Of a stretch of 6,232 nt of DNA, positions 1 through 6,224 are shown piece by piece (positions within the stretch are counted from its first letter, which is position 1; each line of letters begins with the position of its first letter). A model generated the notes under the pieces. That model made no database searches and was not told where the DNA came from. It was given only the letters and a program-made list of their open reading frames with translations. Position numbers and translations under genes: made by a program. The stretch covers positions 6,179-12,410 of the forward strand of contig DLOO01000084.1 in assembly GCA_002479645.1 (NCBI GenBank), read 5' to 3'. The stretch is from Lachnoclostridium sp. UBA7482. GTDB lineage: Bacteria > Bacillota > Clostridia > Lachnospirales > Lachnospiraceae.

Positions 1-1238
1 GGCTTCGGGAACAGCCAGCGCAGCTGATGCGGCCGAAGGCTCCGAAGAACGGCAAGCGAATCTGGCTCGAACACGTCGCTCCCGTGTGGAAGCATTGTTC
101 CTTTGCATGGAAGGTGACGCTTCGGAATATGTTCCGCTACAAGCGGCGTATGTTTATGACGGTCATCGGCATCTCGGGCTGTACCGCCCTGACGCTGACC
201 GGATTTGCCCTTTACAACAGTATCAGCGATGTTGTCGCGCTGCAATATAACGAAATCAACGTCTACACCGGACTGGTTTCCTTCCGCGCAACTACCCCCG
301 AGGAACAAGCCTCCCTGGAGGACGTCCTTGAGGCCAATGAGCTGAACTATCAATACATGTACGAGAAGGCATTTACCTTCAAATGCGGGGACGACCGTGC
401 AGAGGCCTACCTGAGTGTTCCGGAGGACCCTTCCACTCTGGAGCGTTACCAGACGCTTCGTGTGCGCAAAACAAAAAAAGCCCTCGCGATTCCGGAAGGC
501 GAGGTAATCATCAGTGAAAAGCTTGCCACGCTGCTCGGCGGCGTAAGGGTCGGCGATTCCATTACCATGCAGGTATCGGACGCCGAAACAAAGAAACTCA
601 AGGTAGCGGGAATTTACGAAAATTATACGCAGCATTACGTTTATATGACGCCGACAACCTACCGGGATTTCTTTGGAAAGGACCCTGCATACAATCTGCT
701 GTTTTTCTCCGGCGATGGTTTTGCCGAAGAGGCGAAGCAGGATGCATTTACCGAAAAGCTGATGCCGCTCTCCTGCGTACAGGGCGTGCGTTTCAACTCC
801 AACATGTCGGAGACCTTCTCGAAAATGCTTGCCTCCCTGAATTACGTTATCGTCGTAATCATCGTCAGTGCAGGAATGCTCGCATTTGTCGTTCTTTTCA
901 ACCTGACGAATATCAATATTACCGAGCGAATCCGCGAAATCGCTACCATTAAGGTACTCGGTTTCTACGACGGTGAGGTGGATTCCTACATCTTCCGTGA
1001 AAACCTTCTGCTGACCATTCTCGGCGACTTTGTCGGGCTGGGTCTTGGCATTCTGCTCGCAAACTATATCATCCGCACAGCCGAAATCGATATGGTTATG
1101 TTCGGACGTTCCATCCATGGTCTGAGCTTTGTGCTGGCATTTGCCATGACACTTGTCTTCTCCATCATTGTCGCATTGTTCATGCACCGGCACCTGAGGA
1201 AGGTCAATATGGTTGAGGCGCTGAAATCTGTCGAGTAG
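1..1238 (+). CDS. ABC transporter permease, FtsX family, C-terminal part (5' truncated by window)
   Basis: This is the C-terminal portion of a large FtsX/MacB-type permease, the membrane subunit of an ABC transporter whose ATPase is not in the window. The frame is open to the left edge (first whole codon at 3, 411 residues to the stop). The ATG at 27 is not the start: in-frame codons before it encode LREQPAQL, no Shine-Dalgarno precedes it, and the following RPKAPKNGKRIWLE is a linker typical of the interior of these proteins. Counting from codon 3, one membrane segment lies at about 50-71. A roughly 200-residue extracytoplasmic region follows, then three segments at about 279-302, 334-357 and 373-396, the usual layout of a C-terminal FtsX domain. 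The cytoplasmic loop ITERIREIATIKVLGFYDGEV (about 305-325) and the ending NMVEALKSVE are family hallmarks. Full-length relatives usually exceed 1,000 residues. The substrate (peptide, lipoprotein or lipid) cannot be read from the sequence. Confidence 0.93.
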   Translation, partial: LREQPAQLMRPKAPKNGKRIWLEHVAPVWKHCSFAWKVTLRNMFRYKRRMFMTVIGISGCTALTLTGFALYNSISDVVALQYNEINVYTGLVSFRATTPEEQASLEDVLEANELNYQYMYEKAFTFKCGDDRAEAYLSVPEDPSTLERYQTLRVRKTKKALAIPEGEVIISEKLATLLGGVRVGDSITMQVSDAETKKLKVAGIYENYTQHYVYMTPTTYRDFFGKDPAYNLLFFSGDGFAEEAKQDAFTEKLMPLSCVQGVRFNSNMSETFSKMLASLNYVIVVIIVSAGMLAFVVLFNLTNINITERIREIATIKVLGFYDGEVDSYIFRENLLLTILGDFVGLGLGILLANYIIRTAEIDMVMFGRSIHGLSFVLAFAMTLVFSIIVALFMHRHLRKVNMVEALKSVE

Positions 1239-1255
1239 GAACACTTTCCTGCAAT

Positions 1256-1315
1256 GTACAAAAGCCCCGCCGCAGATGATATCATTTCCTATCATCCCTG
1301 ACGGAGCCTTTGTAC
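1256..1315 (-). terminator. Intrinsic terminator of the ligase-acyltransferase-MATE operon, possibly bidirectional
   Basis: Two 26-nt arms (1256-1281 and 1290-1315) flank an 8-nt loop. Twenty positions are Watson-Crick pairs. Of the other six, four become G-U wobbles in the - strand RNA but only one does in the + strand RNA, so the structure appears selected in the - strand transcript. It starts one base after the MATE stop codon. The distal arm ends in GGGGCTTTTGTAC on the - strand, a short U-rich run after a GC-rich stem. Read from the + strand it ends in GCCTTTGTAC, so it may also stop permease transcription, less well. The perfect inner stem is GATGATA/TATCATC. Confidence 0.75.
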
Positions 1316-1316
1316 C

Positions 1317-2669
1317 TTACTCCAACGTTCTTGTAATATTGCGAAGCCAGATATACTTGCGGTAATGCATAAATACCGAAGGCATTTTCACGATTTCATC
1401 CAAATTGACGATACAGTAAACGACGGGCACCGGCCACCGGAAGACAAATGCGGCAAGTAAGCCAAACGGCACCGAGAAGCACCACATCGCAGCTACATTG
1501 TTAATCATGTCGAATTTGGAATCTCCTCCCGCACCGAAAATACCGTCCAACACGACATGGTTGATTGACTGCGCGCACACATTGAAGCCGCAGAATACCA
1601 TCATAATTTTGAGGTAATATTCCGCAGTATCCGTCAGATCAACAAAATGAAGAATTACCGGTGTGGAAAGAATCAGAACCGTACCGGTAACCGCGCCGAC
1701 AACAGCAGAAAGCTTCGTAAGGCGCGCCGCATATCCCTTGGCTTCCGAAAGGCGTCCCGCGCCAAGCAGGTTTCCCACCATAACGCCGGCGCCGCCGCCG
1801 ACACCGAAAATCACGCAGGAAACCAGATTTTTCACAATACCGGTAATGGAATTTGCCGCCACGGCATCGCTGCCCATATGCCCCATAATAATCGAGTACA
1901 GCATATACGCAATGCCCCATACCAGAGACGCTCCGATAACCGGCGTGGTATACCGCATATAATCCTGCCTCAGAACCTTCTCCAGGCGGGCAAAGAAGTA
2001 TTTCAGACGAAGCTTTACAGCACCGTGCACCTGCGTTTCAACAACAGTCAGAAGCAATTCCACTACACGGGAAATCACAGTTGCAAGCGCCGCGCCCTTG
2101 ATTCCGAGCGCAGGAAGACCAAGCAGTCCGAAGATGAAAATTCCGTTCAAAAGAATATTCAAAACCACCGCAAGGGAACTGATTGCCGAAACCGACGCCG
2201 CATGTCCGGTGTTTTTCAGCAGGGCAAAATACACCTGCGTAACACCGCAAATCACATAGGACAACGCAACCGTACGAATGTATTCGGTTCCAAGCGGAAT
2301 CAAATCCGGGTCGCTTGTCAGAATCTTCATCAGAAATTCCGGAAAAACAAGCGCCGCGAACGTCATCCCGCCGCCGATTGCCAAAACAATTTTCATGCCG
2401 GTCGGCGCAATTCGTTCAATGGTTCTGCGGTCACCTTTTCCCCAATACTGCGCCGTCATAATTCCCACGCCGATGCCAAATCCCATAACCAGCAGGTTCA
2501 GGAAAAACTGAATCTGTCCCGCCTGCGAAACCGCGGACATCGAATTCTGGTCAATCAGTCCGAGCATCACCGCATCCGTTGCACTCACCAACGCCAGCAT
2601 GAAATTCTGAATCGCCATCGGAATCATGAGCGCACGCAATTCTTTATAAAACGTATCTTTTTGTTTCAT
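1317..2669 (-). CDS. MATE-family transporter (MOP superfamily multidrug/toxic-compound or lipid exporter)
   Basis: This is a 450-residue polytopic membrane protein, the normal length for a MATE transporter with 12 membrane segments in two homologous halves. The N-terminal half opens with IPMAIQNF and TDAVMLGLI (about 16-39), followed by the conserved MTAQYWGKGD (71-80) and LGIKGAALATVISR (188-201). The C-terminal half carries the matching GNLLGAGR (299-306), GIFGAGGDSKF (376-386) and the basic tail around KYIWLRNITRTLE. MATE proteins are cation-coupled antiporters in the cytoplasmic membrane, usually exporting cationic compounds; the superfamily also includes MurJ/Wzx-type lipid flippases. 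The gene is last in its operon, 17 nt after the acyltransferase stop. Its likely Shine-Dalgarno AGGAG (2684-2688) overlaps that stop codon (TAGGAG), but the 14-nt spacing to ATG is long, so translational coupling is plausible. The family call is secure. The substrate is unknown; operon context hints at a lipid or lipid-like compound. Confidence 0.95.
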   Translation of the reverse strand: MKQKDTFYKELRALMIPMAIQNFMLALVSATDAVMLGLIDQNSMSAVSQAGQIQFFLNLLVMGFGIGVGIMTAQYWGKGDRRTIERIAPTGMKIVLAIGGGMTFAALVFPEFLMKILTSDPDLIPLGTEYIRTVALSYVICGVTQVYFALLKNTGHAASVSAISSLAVVLNILLNGIFIFGLLGLPALGIKGAALATVISRVVELLLTVVETQVHGAVKLRLKYFFARLEKVLRQDYMRYTTPVIGASLVWGIAYMLYSIIMGHMGSDAVAANSITGIVKNLVSCVIFGVGGGAGVMVGNLLGAGRLSEAKGYAARLTKLSAVVGAVTGTVLILSTPVILHFVDLTDTAEYYLKIMMVFCGFNVCAQSINHVVLDGIFGAGGDSKFDMINNVAAMWCFSVPFGLLAAFVFRWPVPVVYCIVNLDEIVKMPSVFMHYRKYIWLRNITRTLE

Positions 2670-2686
2670 ATTTTCTAAAAGTACTC

Positions 2687-3955
2687 CTACTGTTCTTCCT
2701 GCACAGACGTATCTTCCCCTATGTTTTCTACCGCAAATTCGAGCTTCGTAACGACAAATTCAGGCTCGTCCGAGTACACGTAATAGCAGCAATCCCGCGT
2801 AGACAAAACGATGCATTTGCCGCGTTCGCGGTAGTTGTATTCGGTCTGCACAGACTCAAGCGATGCATTTGCAATCTTTAGCGGAAAAGTATCCGCCGTC
2901 GGTACCTTCTGCTCCTCCAGTTGAAGTTCAAAGCCTTGCCGATTATGCCGCAGCCGCCCTATCCCAAGCGGTACAAAGCCCTTGGCATTCGGCAGAGCCT
3001 CCACGCGTACCCTGCAATCAATTCCATGGTAGCGTCCCTCGGCAATTTCCCGATTGACTTCTTCCCGTTCCCATCGGTACCAATCCGGAATATGAACCGT
3101 CCCCTCCTCGTACTGCTTCTCGAGCTGTCCGTAGGAATTCAGCTTCCACGAAGCATTGCAGCATGTGCACCGAAGCGCATGTTCATCACTTTCCATCGCT
3201 CCTTCCCTTCCGCACCGAAGGCAGCGATACAGCGGCAAATGCAGCCCCCTTGCGCCGTTTGGATGGTCGATTGTAATTTTATTCGTAAGCTGCCATTCGT
3301 ACTCATCGTACTGCAGCTTTTCCTCGATTTTCTGCTGAATCATTTGCTCAGAAAGGGTACGAACCTCCTCGGCAGTCAGCAACAGCTCCGCATTCGATTC
3401 CATGTTAAGTTTTCTGCTATGTATCTCATCCCAAAACGGATTGCCCAGATAACTTCCGTGATTGGTGACCGTAACAACCGGTACCTTCATCACCTTGGCA
3501 AGCTTTCCGAGGTTCTTCGGCACATTTGAAGTGACGCCCGCATCGCAATGCCGCGATTCCGGGAACACCACAACCGGCCGCTTCAGGGTGTGAAGCGCGT
3601 ATCGTATGTTCTTGACCACATTCATCTCAGGAACATATCTGCGCTTTCCGATACAGCCGATGTGACGGTATACCCAATCGCCAAATGCGGCAAAGCCCTC
3701 CATATCAGACACATAATTCGCGCGGTGCGGAAACAGCACCCGCGGAAGTATGTAATAATCCGAAAAGCCCTGATGCGTCGAAATCACGAGATACGGCGGC
3801 TTCAGCCCTTCCATCCCCTTTTTACGGATTGTCAGCCCCGGCGTCAGGATACGCGTTCCCGCCCACATAATCCACGCAAGCGGCAGAAACTGCTTCACCG
3901 GCTTTTTGCGCATGTCAAACGGAGTCATGTCCGCCTTTTTATTTTTAAGACTCAT
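2687..3955 (-). CDS. PlsC-type 1-acylglycerophosphate/lysophospholipid acyltransferase with zinc ribbon
   Basis: The 422-residue protein belongs to the LPLAT superfamily, whose members transfer an acyl chain to glycerophosphate or lysophospholipid at the inner face of the membrane. The catalytic H-X4-D box is HQGFSD (residues 61-66), and motif III is FPESRHCDAG (131-140), in place of the textbook FPEGTRS. After a predicted helical stretch (about 190-220) comes a zinc-ribbon-like segment with CLRC (245-248) and CTCC (263-266), then IPDWYRWEREEV (about 289-300) and a beta-rich C-terminal region with LPNAKGFVPLGIGRLRH. From memory, this C-terminal pattern is shared by a group of clostridial acyltransferases; I infer a PH-like fold but cannot prove it. 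The frame stays open 56 codons upstream (to 4123), overlapping the ligase gene. ATG 3955 is preferred because GAGGAGG sits 4 nt before it and the extension is arginine-rich and unlike the family. The gene lies 121 nt after the ligase and 17 nt before the MATE gene. Confidence 0.9.
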   Translation of the reverse strand: MSLKNKKADMTPFDMRKKPVKQFLPLAWIMWAGTRILTPGLTIRKKGMEGLKPPYLVISTHQGFSDYYILPRVLFPHRANYVSDMEGFAAFGDWVYRHIGCIGKRRYVPEMNVVKNIRYALHTLKRPVVVFPESRHCDAGVTSNVPKNLGKLAKVMKVPVVTVTNHGSYLGNPFWDEIHSRKLNMESNAELLLTAEEVRTLSEQMIQQKIEEKLQYDEYEWQLTNKITIDHPNGARGLHLPLYRCLRCGREGAMESDEHALRCTCCNASWKLNSYGQLEKQYEEGTVHIPDWYRWEREEVNREIAEGRYHGIDCRVRVEALPNAKGFVPLGIGRLRHNRQGFELQLEEQKVPTADTFPLKIANASLESVQTEYNYRERGKCIVLSTRDCCYYVYSDEPEFVVTKLEFAVENIGEDTSVQEEQ

Positions 3956-3959
3956 ACGT

Positions 3960-3966
3960 CCTCCTC
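3960..3966 (-). promoter_or_regulatory. Ribosome binding site that fixes the acyltransferase start
   Basis: GAGGAGG on the - strand stands 4 nt before ATG 3953-3955. It is preceded directly by a 6-bp hairpin, GGCAAC/GTTGCC with a 7-nt loop (3967-3985), which leaves the site itself unpaired. No comparable site precedes the longer in-frame start at 4123. Confidence 0.8.
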
Positions 3967-4076
3967 GGCAACCTTGTCCGTTGCCTCCTTCTTCAACGCT
4001 CGCCTGCTCCGTAACGTCATCCTTTCTCGTAAGAGCGGTCGATTTGTGCGGTGCAGGCGGCGCAAAGATTACGCCT

Positions 4077-5753
4077 CTATTCGCACGCCTGCGCCTGATG
4101 TTCCTGTTCATACACCTTTTCAAGTTCGCGATAAGCCACCTTACCTACCAGGGTCTTCGGCAAATCGTCCCGAACCTCCATCCCCCGCGGCAAGGCATAC
4201 TCCGCGACATACTTCCGGCAGTTCTCCCGAATCTCCGCAAGCAGTTCGGGACTTTCGGTATACCCCGGGCGCAGCAGCAGATATGCATACGGCGCTTCAA
4301 TGCGGAAATCATCCGGCACGCCGATAACACAGCTGTTTAAGACCGCAGGGTGCGCATTCAGCGCATTTTCCACCTGCGACGGATAAACGTTATACCCTGC
4401 GCTGATAATGACGCGTTTCAGGCGCTGCGTAAAATACACATATCCGTCGATATCTATCTTCCCCAAGTCGCCGGTATGCAGCCATCGCACCCCGTCGGCA
4501 TCCGTATAAATCACCTTCGCCGTCTCCTCCGGATCGCGGTAATAGCACGCCATTACCGTCGGCCCGCTCAGACAGATCTCACCCTCCGTCATCGGCGGTA
4601 CCTCCTCCTCAGTCCCCGGCCTTACAATACGGTACCGCATGTCCGGAAACGGAAGTCCGATGCTTCCCCTGCGATAAACGTAGCGCGGCGTCAGACAGCT
4701 CGCCGTCACGCATTCGGTCGTACCGTAGCCTTCACGAAGCTGTTCACTCGCGCCATGCTCCGCAAGGAAAATATCCACCTTGTTTTTGAGTTCCTCCGAG
4801 AGACTGTCGCCGCCGCAGAATACCCCCGTCAGACACGACAGGTCAACCCTCCGCATCTTCTTGGCGCAAAGCAGCGCTTCAAAAATCGTCGGCACCCCGG
4901 CAATAACATTCGGTCGGTATTTGCGCAGCAGCTTTGCATATGCCGAAACCGAAAACTGCGGAATCAATATGCACTCACATCCCGCCATCAGCGCGGTATG
5001 AATGCCGATTCCAAGCCCAAATCCATGGAAAACCGGCATCACGGAAAGCATCCGGCAGCGCGGCTTGACACATTCGCCTGCATCCATCGTCTGCAATGCC
5101 AGCGCATTAAAATTATAATTGGTCAGCAAAATTCCCTTTCGCTTTCCGGTTGTTCCGCCCGAATACAAAATCACAGCGCCGTCCGTTGCCTTGCGCGGCG
5201 TAAGCTGTCGGTTTCCCTCCTTCCGGCCGTGTGACAGAAAATCCTGCCATTTAAGAACCGTAACATTCTTTCGTCCCTCCGCTTCCACAGCCTGTTCCGA
5301 AAGCTTCGCTGCCATGCGCTTCCACACCGGCACATAATCCGCCGGATTTGCCAGTAAAATCGTAGTGATTCCGGTATCCTCCGAAGCCCGCAGCAATTTC
5401 TCCGCAAAGCGGTCTACTCCCACGAGAAGCCGTCCGCCGCCAAGCCGCAGCGACTCCTTCACTTCCGCGTCTCCGGCCAGCGGATGCACCATATTGGCAA
5501 CGGCCCCGATCGCATTTACCGCATAAAGCAGAATAAGCGCCTGCGGAATGTTCGGGAGACAGATCGTTACACATTCGTCTTCTTCGATTCCCATATTTCT
5601 TAGCGCGGCCGCACATTCCCCTATCTGCCGTCCGAATTCACGATACCGCACCCGCTTTCCCATAAACTCATAGGCAAATGCATCCTTTGTCTTTTCGCAC
5701 TGTGCCAGAACACACGCCGCCATACCGGTATCGGGATATTGCAATTCACTCAT
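4077..5753 (-). CDS. AMP-forming acyl-CoA/acyl-ACP ligase (ANL superfamily, fatty-acid activating)
   Basis: The 558-residue cytoplasmic enzyme adenylates a carboxylic acid with ATP and passes it to a thiol, probably CoA or acyl carrier protein. All main ANL motifs are present: the phosphate loop YSGGTTGKRKG (197-207), MPVFHGFGLG (239-248), YGTTE (343-347), HTGDLG (426-431), the hinge RLKRVIISAGYNVYP (444-458), and the C-terminal lysine K538 in LPKTLVGKVAYREL. The length and the VFHGFG motif fit medium- or long-chain fatty-acyl ligases better than acetyl-CoA synthetase, which is longer. Aryl-CoA or MenE-like ligases are alternatives. The start is ATG 5753, with GGAG (5760-5763) 6 nt upstream. 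The gene is first in the operon, and the downstream acyltransferase suggests that its acyl product feeds phospholipid synthesis or repair. No C-terminal carrier domain is fused, and no catalytic residue appears to be missing. Confidence 0.94.
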   Translation of the reverse strand: MSELQYPDTGMAACVLAQCEKTKDAFAYEFMGKRVRYREFGRQIGECAAALRNMGIEEDECVTICLPNIPQALILLYAVNAIGAVANMVHPLAGDAEVKESLRLGGGRLLVGVDRFAEKLLRASEDTGITTILLANPADYVPVWKRMAAKLSEQAVEAEGRKNVTVLKWQDFLSHGRKEGNRQLTPRKATDGAVILYSGGTTGKRKGILLTNYNFNALALQTMDAGECVKPRCRMLSVMPVFHGFGLGIGIHTALMAGCECILIPQFSVSAYAKLLRKYRPNVIAGVPTIFEALLCAKKMRRVDLSCLTGVFCGGDSLSEELKNKVDIFLAEHGASEQLREGYGTTECVTASCLTPRYVYRRGSIGLPFPDMRYRIVRPGTEEEVPPMTEGEICLSGPTVMACYYRDPEETAKVIYTDADGVRWLHTGDLGKIDIDGYVYFTQRLKRVIISAGYNVYPSQVENALNAHPAVLNSCVIGVPDDFRIEAPYAYLLLRPGYTESPELLAEIRENCRKYVAEYALPRGMEVRDDLPKTLVGKVAYRELEKVYEQEHQAQACE

Positions 5754-5869
5754 ATACTTCTCCGTTCCTGCATTTCATAAGAGATTTTTTGCGTCATGGG
5801 ACGCATTTTCAGTATTGCCGGATATGCCCGAATTCTATACCCCCGCCATTCTTCCGGCACGCTCTTTAA
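5754..5869 (-). other. Leader region of the ligase operon
   Basis: No protein gene is supported here. The region contains the ligase Shine-Dalgarno (5760-5763) and a small hairpin, TGCGTC/GACGCA with loop ATGG (5790-5805). On the - strand the hairpin is followed by A residues, so it is not a terminator for the operon; on the + strand it is followed by only four T residues. A TATAGAAT stretch (- strand, about 5834-5841) has no matching -35 box at the right distance, so I do not call a promoter there. Confidence 0.4.
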
Positions 5870-5901
5870 GAACACAATCGTTTTTTTGGGGAACACAATC
5901 G
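5870..5901. repeat. Two 11-bp direct repeats, 21 bp apart, possible operator
   Basis: GAACACAATCG occurs identically at 5870-5880 and 5891-5901, separated by ten bases made mainly of a T run and a G run. The 21-bp period equals two helical turns, so both copies face the same side of the DNA. The second copy ends 8 bp before the -35 box of the + strand promoter. The pair also lies between the two divergent transcription units, where a regulator could affect both. A chance duplication cannot be excluded, and I do not recognise the motif. Confidence 0.5.
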
Positions 5902-5909
5902 ATTTCCTA

Positions 5910-5938
5910 TTGACATTCCCTCTAAATGCCATTATAAT
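5910..5938 (+). promoter_or_regulatory. Consensus sigma-A promoter of the T-box transcript
   Basis: TTGACA (5910-5915) and TATAAT (5933-5938) are both perfect consensus hexamers separated by the optimal 17 nt. The expected transcription start is about 5944-5946, just before stem I of the T-box leader. With such a strong promoter, most control of the downstream gene should fall to the T-box attenuator. Confidence 0.92.
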
Positions 5939-5959
5939 CAACTCCAATGAGAAAAGCAA
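5931..5959 (-). promoter_or_regulatory. Possible divergent promoter of the ligase operon sharing the -10 box
   Basis: The -10 region ATTATAAT (5931-5938) is palindromic, so the - strand also reads TATAAT (5931-5936). Exactly 17 nt upstream on that strand is TTGCTT (5954-5959), which matches the -35 consensus at its first three bases only. Transcription would start near 5924 and give the operon a leader of about 170 nt. No better candidate was found between the T-box promoter and the ligase gene. Confidence 0.35.
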
Positions 5960-6219
5960 TGAAGAGAATAAGTAATGTTTTGGTTCCTCCCACAGAGAGC
6001 TGCCGGTTGCTGAGAGGCGCGGGAATCCCATCACACGAATACATCTCCAAGCTTCGCACCGAACGACTCCGGTTTCAGTAGGCTGCGACGGGCGCACCCG
6101 TTATTGTGCTAGGGTAAAAGATTGGTTCTGTACCCGATGAGGTTGCTGCCGCAAGGCAGCAGCAAACAAAGGTGGTAACACGAGAGCGCTCTCGTCCTTT
6201 CACGGACGGGGGTTTTTTT
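5945..6219 (+). promoter_or_regulatory. T-box riboswitch leader, probable tyrosine specifier (UAC)
   Basis: This untranslated leader binds uncharged tRNA and controls transcription of a gene beyond the right edge. Stem I carries AGTA (5971-5974) opposite GAA (6037-6039), the usual S-turn around the specifier loop. The loop is closed below by GAGA/TCTC (5964-5967 with 6044-6047) and above by pairing of 5977-5988 with 6021-6036. Directly after GAA stands TAC (6040-6042), followed by A, hence a tyrosine specifier. AGAGAG (5994-5999) and GGTTGCTGAGAG (6005-6016) mark distal stem I. AGTAGGCTGCGACGGG begins stem IIA/B, with ACGGG/CCCGT (6088-6092, 6097-6101) and a possible pseudoknot GCAC/GTGC. Stem III is 6142-6150 with 6155-6163. 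The T-box AAGGTGGTAACACG (6169-6182) presents TGGT, which fits a tRNA ending in ACCA, as expected for tRNA-Tyr. In the antiterminator, AAAGG pairs with CCTTT and ACGAGAG with CTCTCGT, around the bulge TGGTAAC. A shifted reading (ACA, Thr) is less likely. Confidence 0.93.
6189..6219 (+). terminator. Intrinsic terminator of the T-box attenuator
   Basis: CTCTCGTCC (6189-6197) pairs with GGACGGGGG (6204-6212) as nine base pairs, two of them G-U, followed by seven T residues. The 5' arm is shared with the antiterminator, so the two structures exclude each other. The antiterminator forms when uncharged tRNA binds the T-box bulge. Confidence 0.93.
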
Positions 6220-6224
6220 GTTCC

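Noticed and set aside
27..29. ATG taken as the start of the ABC permease
   Set aside because: The frame is open upstream to the window edge, no Shine-Dalgarno is present, and the surrounding residues match an interior linker of long FtsX permeases.
1647..2678. 343-codon + strand open frame opposite the MATE gene
   Set aside because: Its translation is rich in Arg, Asn, His and Gln with no recognisable motif, and it lies wholly antisense to a clear MATE gene. It is a codon-bias shadow.
3956..4123. 56-residue N-terminal extension of the acyltransferase
   Set aside because: It would overlap the ligase 3' end, lacks a ribosome binding site, and is arginine-rich and unlike an LPLAT N-terminus; GAGGAGG supports the start at 3955.
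3548..4327. 259-codon + strand open frame opposite the acyltransferase and ligase genes
   Set aside because: It spans parts of two well-supported genes on the other strand, has low-complexity Arg/His/Pro composition, and shows no domain.
4350..5234. 294-codon + strand open frame opposite the ligase
   Set aside because: It is antisense to a ligase with every ANL motif intact, and its composition is not protein-like.
5790..5805. Hairpin considered as a terminator between the divergent units
   Set aside because: The stem is only six base pairs with four T residues after it on the + strand and A residues on the - strand, and no + strand transcript is expected to end there.
5750..6097. 115-codon - strand open frame ending in an ATGA overlap with the ligase start
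   Set aside because: Its 5' half is antisense to T-box stems I and II and to the promoter, all of which explain that sequence better. No Shine-Dalgarno or family resemblance was seen. A shorter form from an internal ATG near 5935 would still cross the promoter and the direct repeats.
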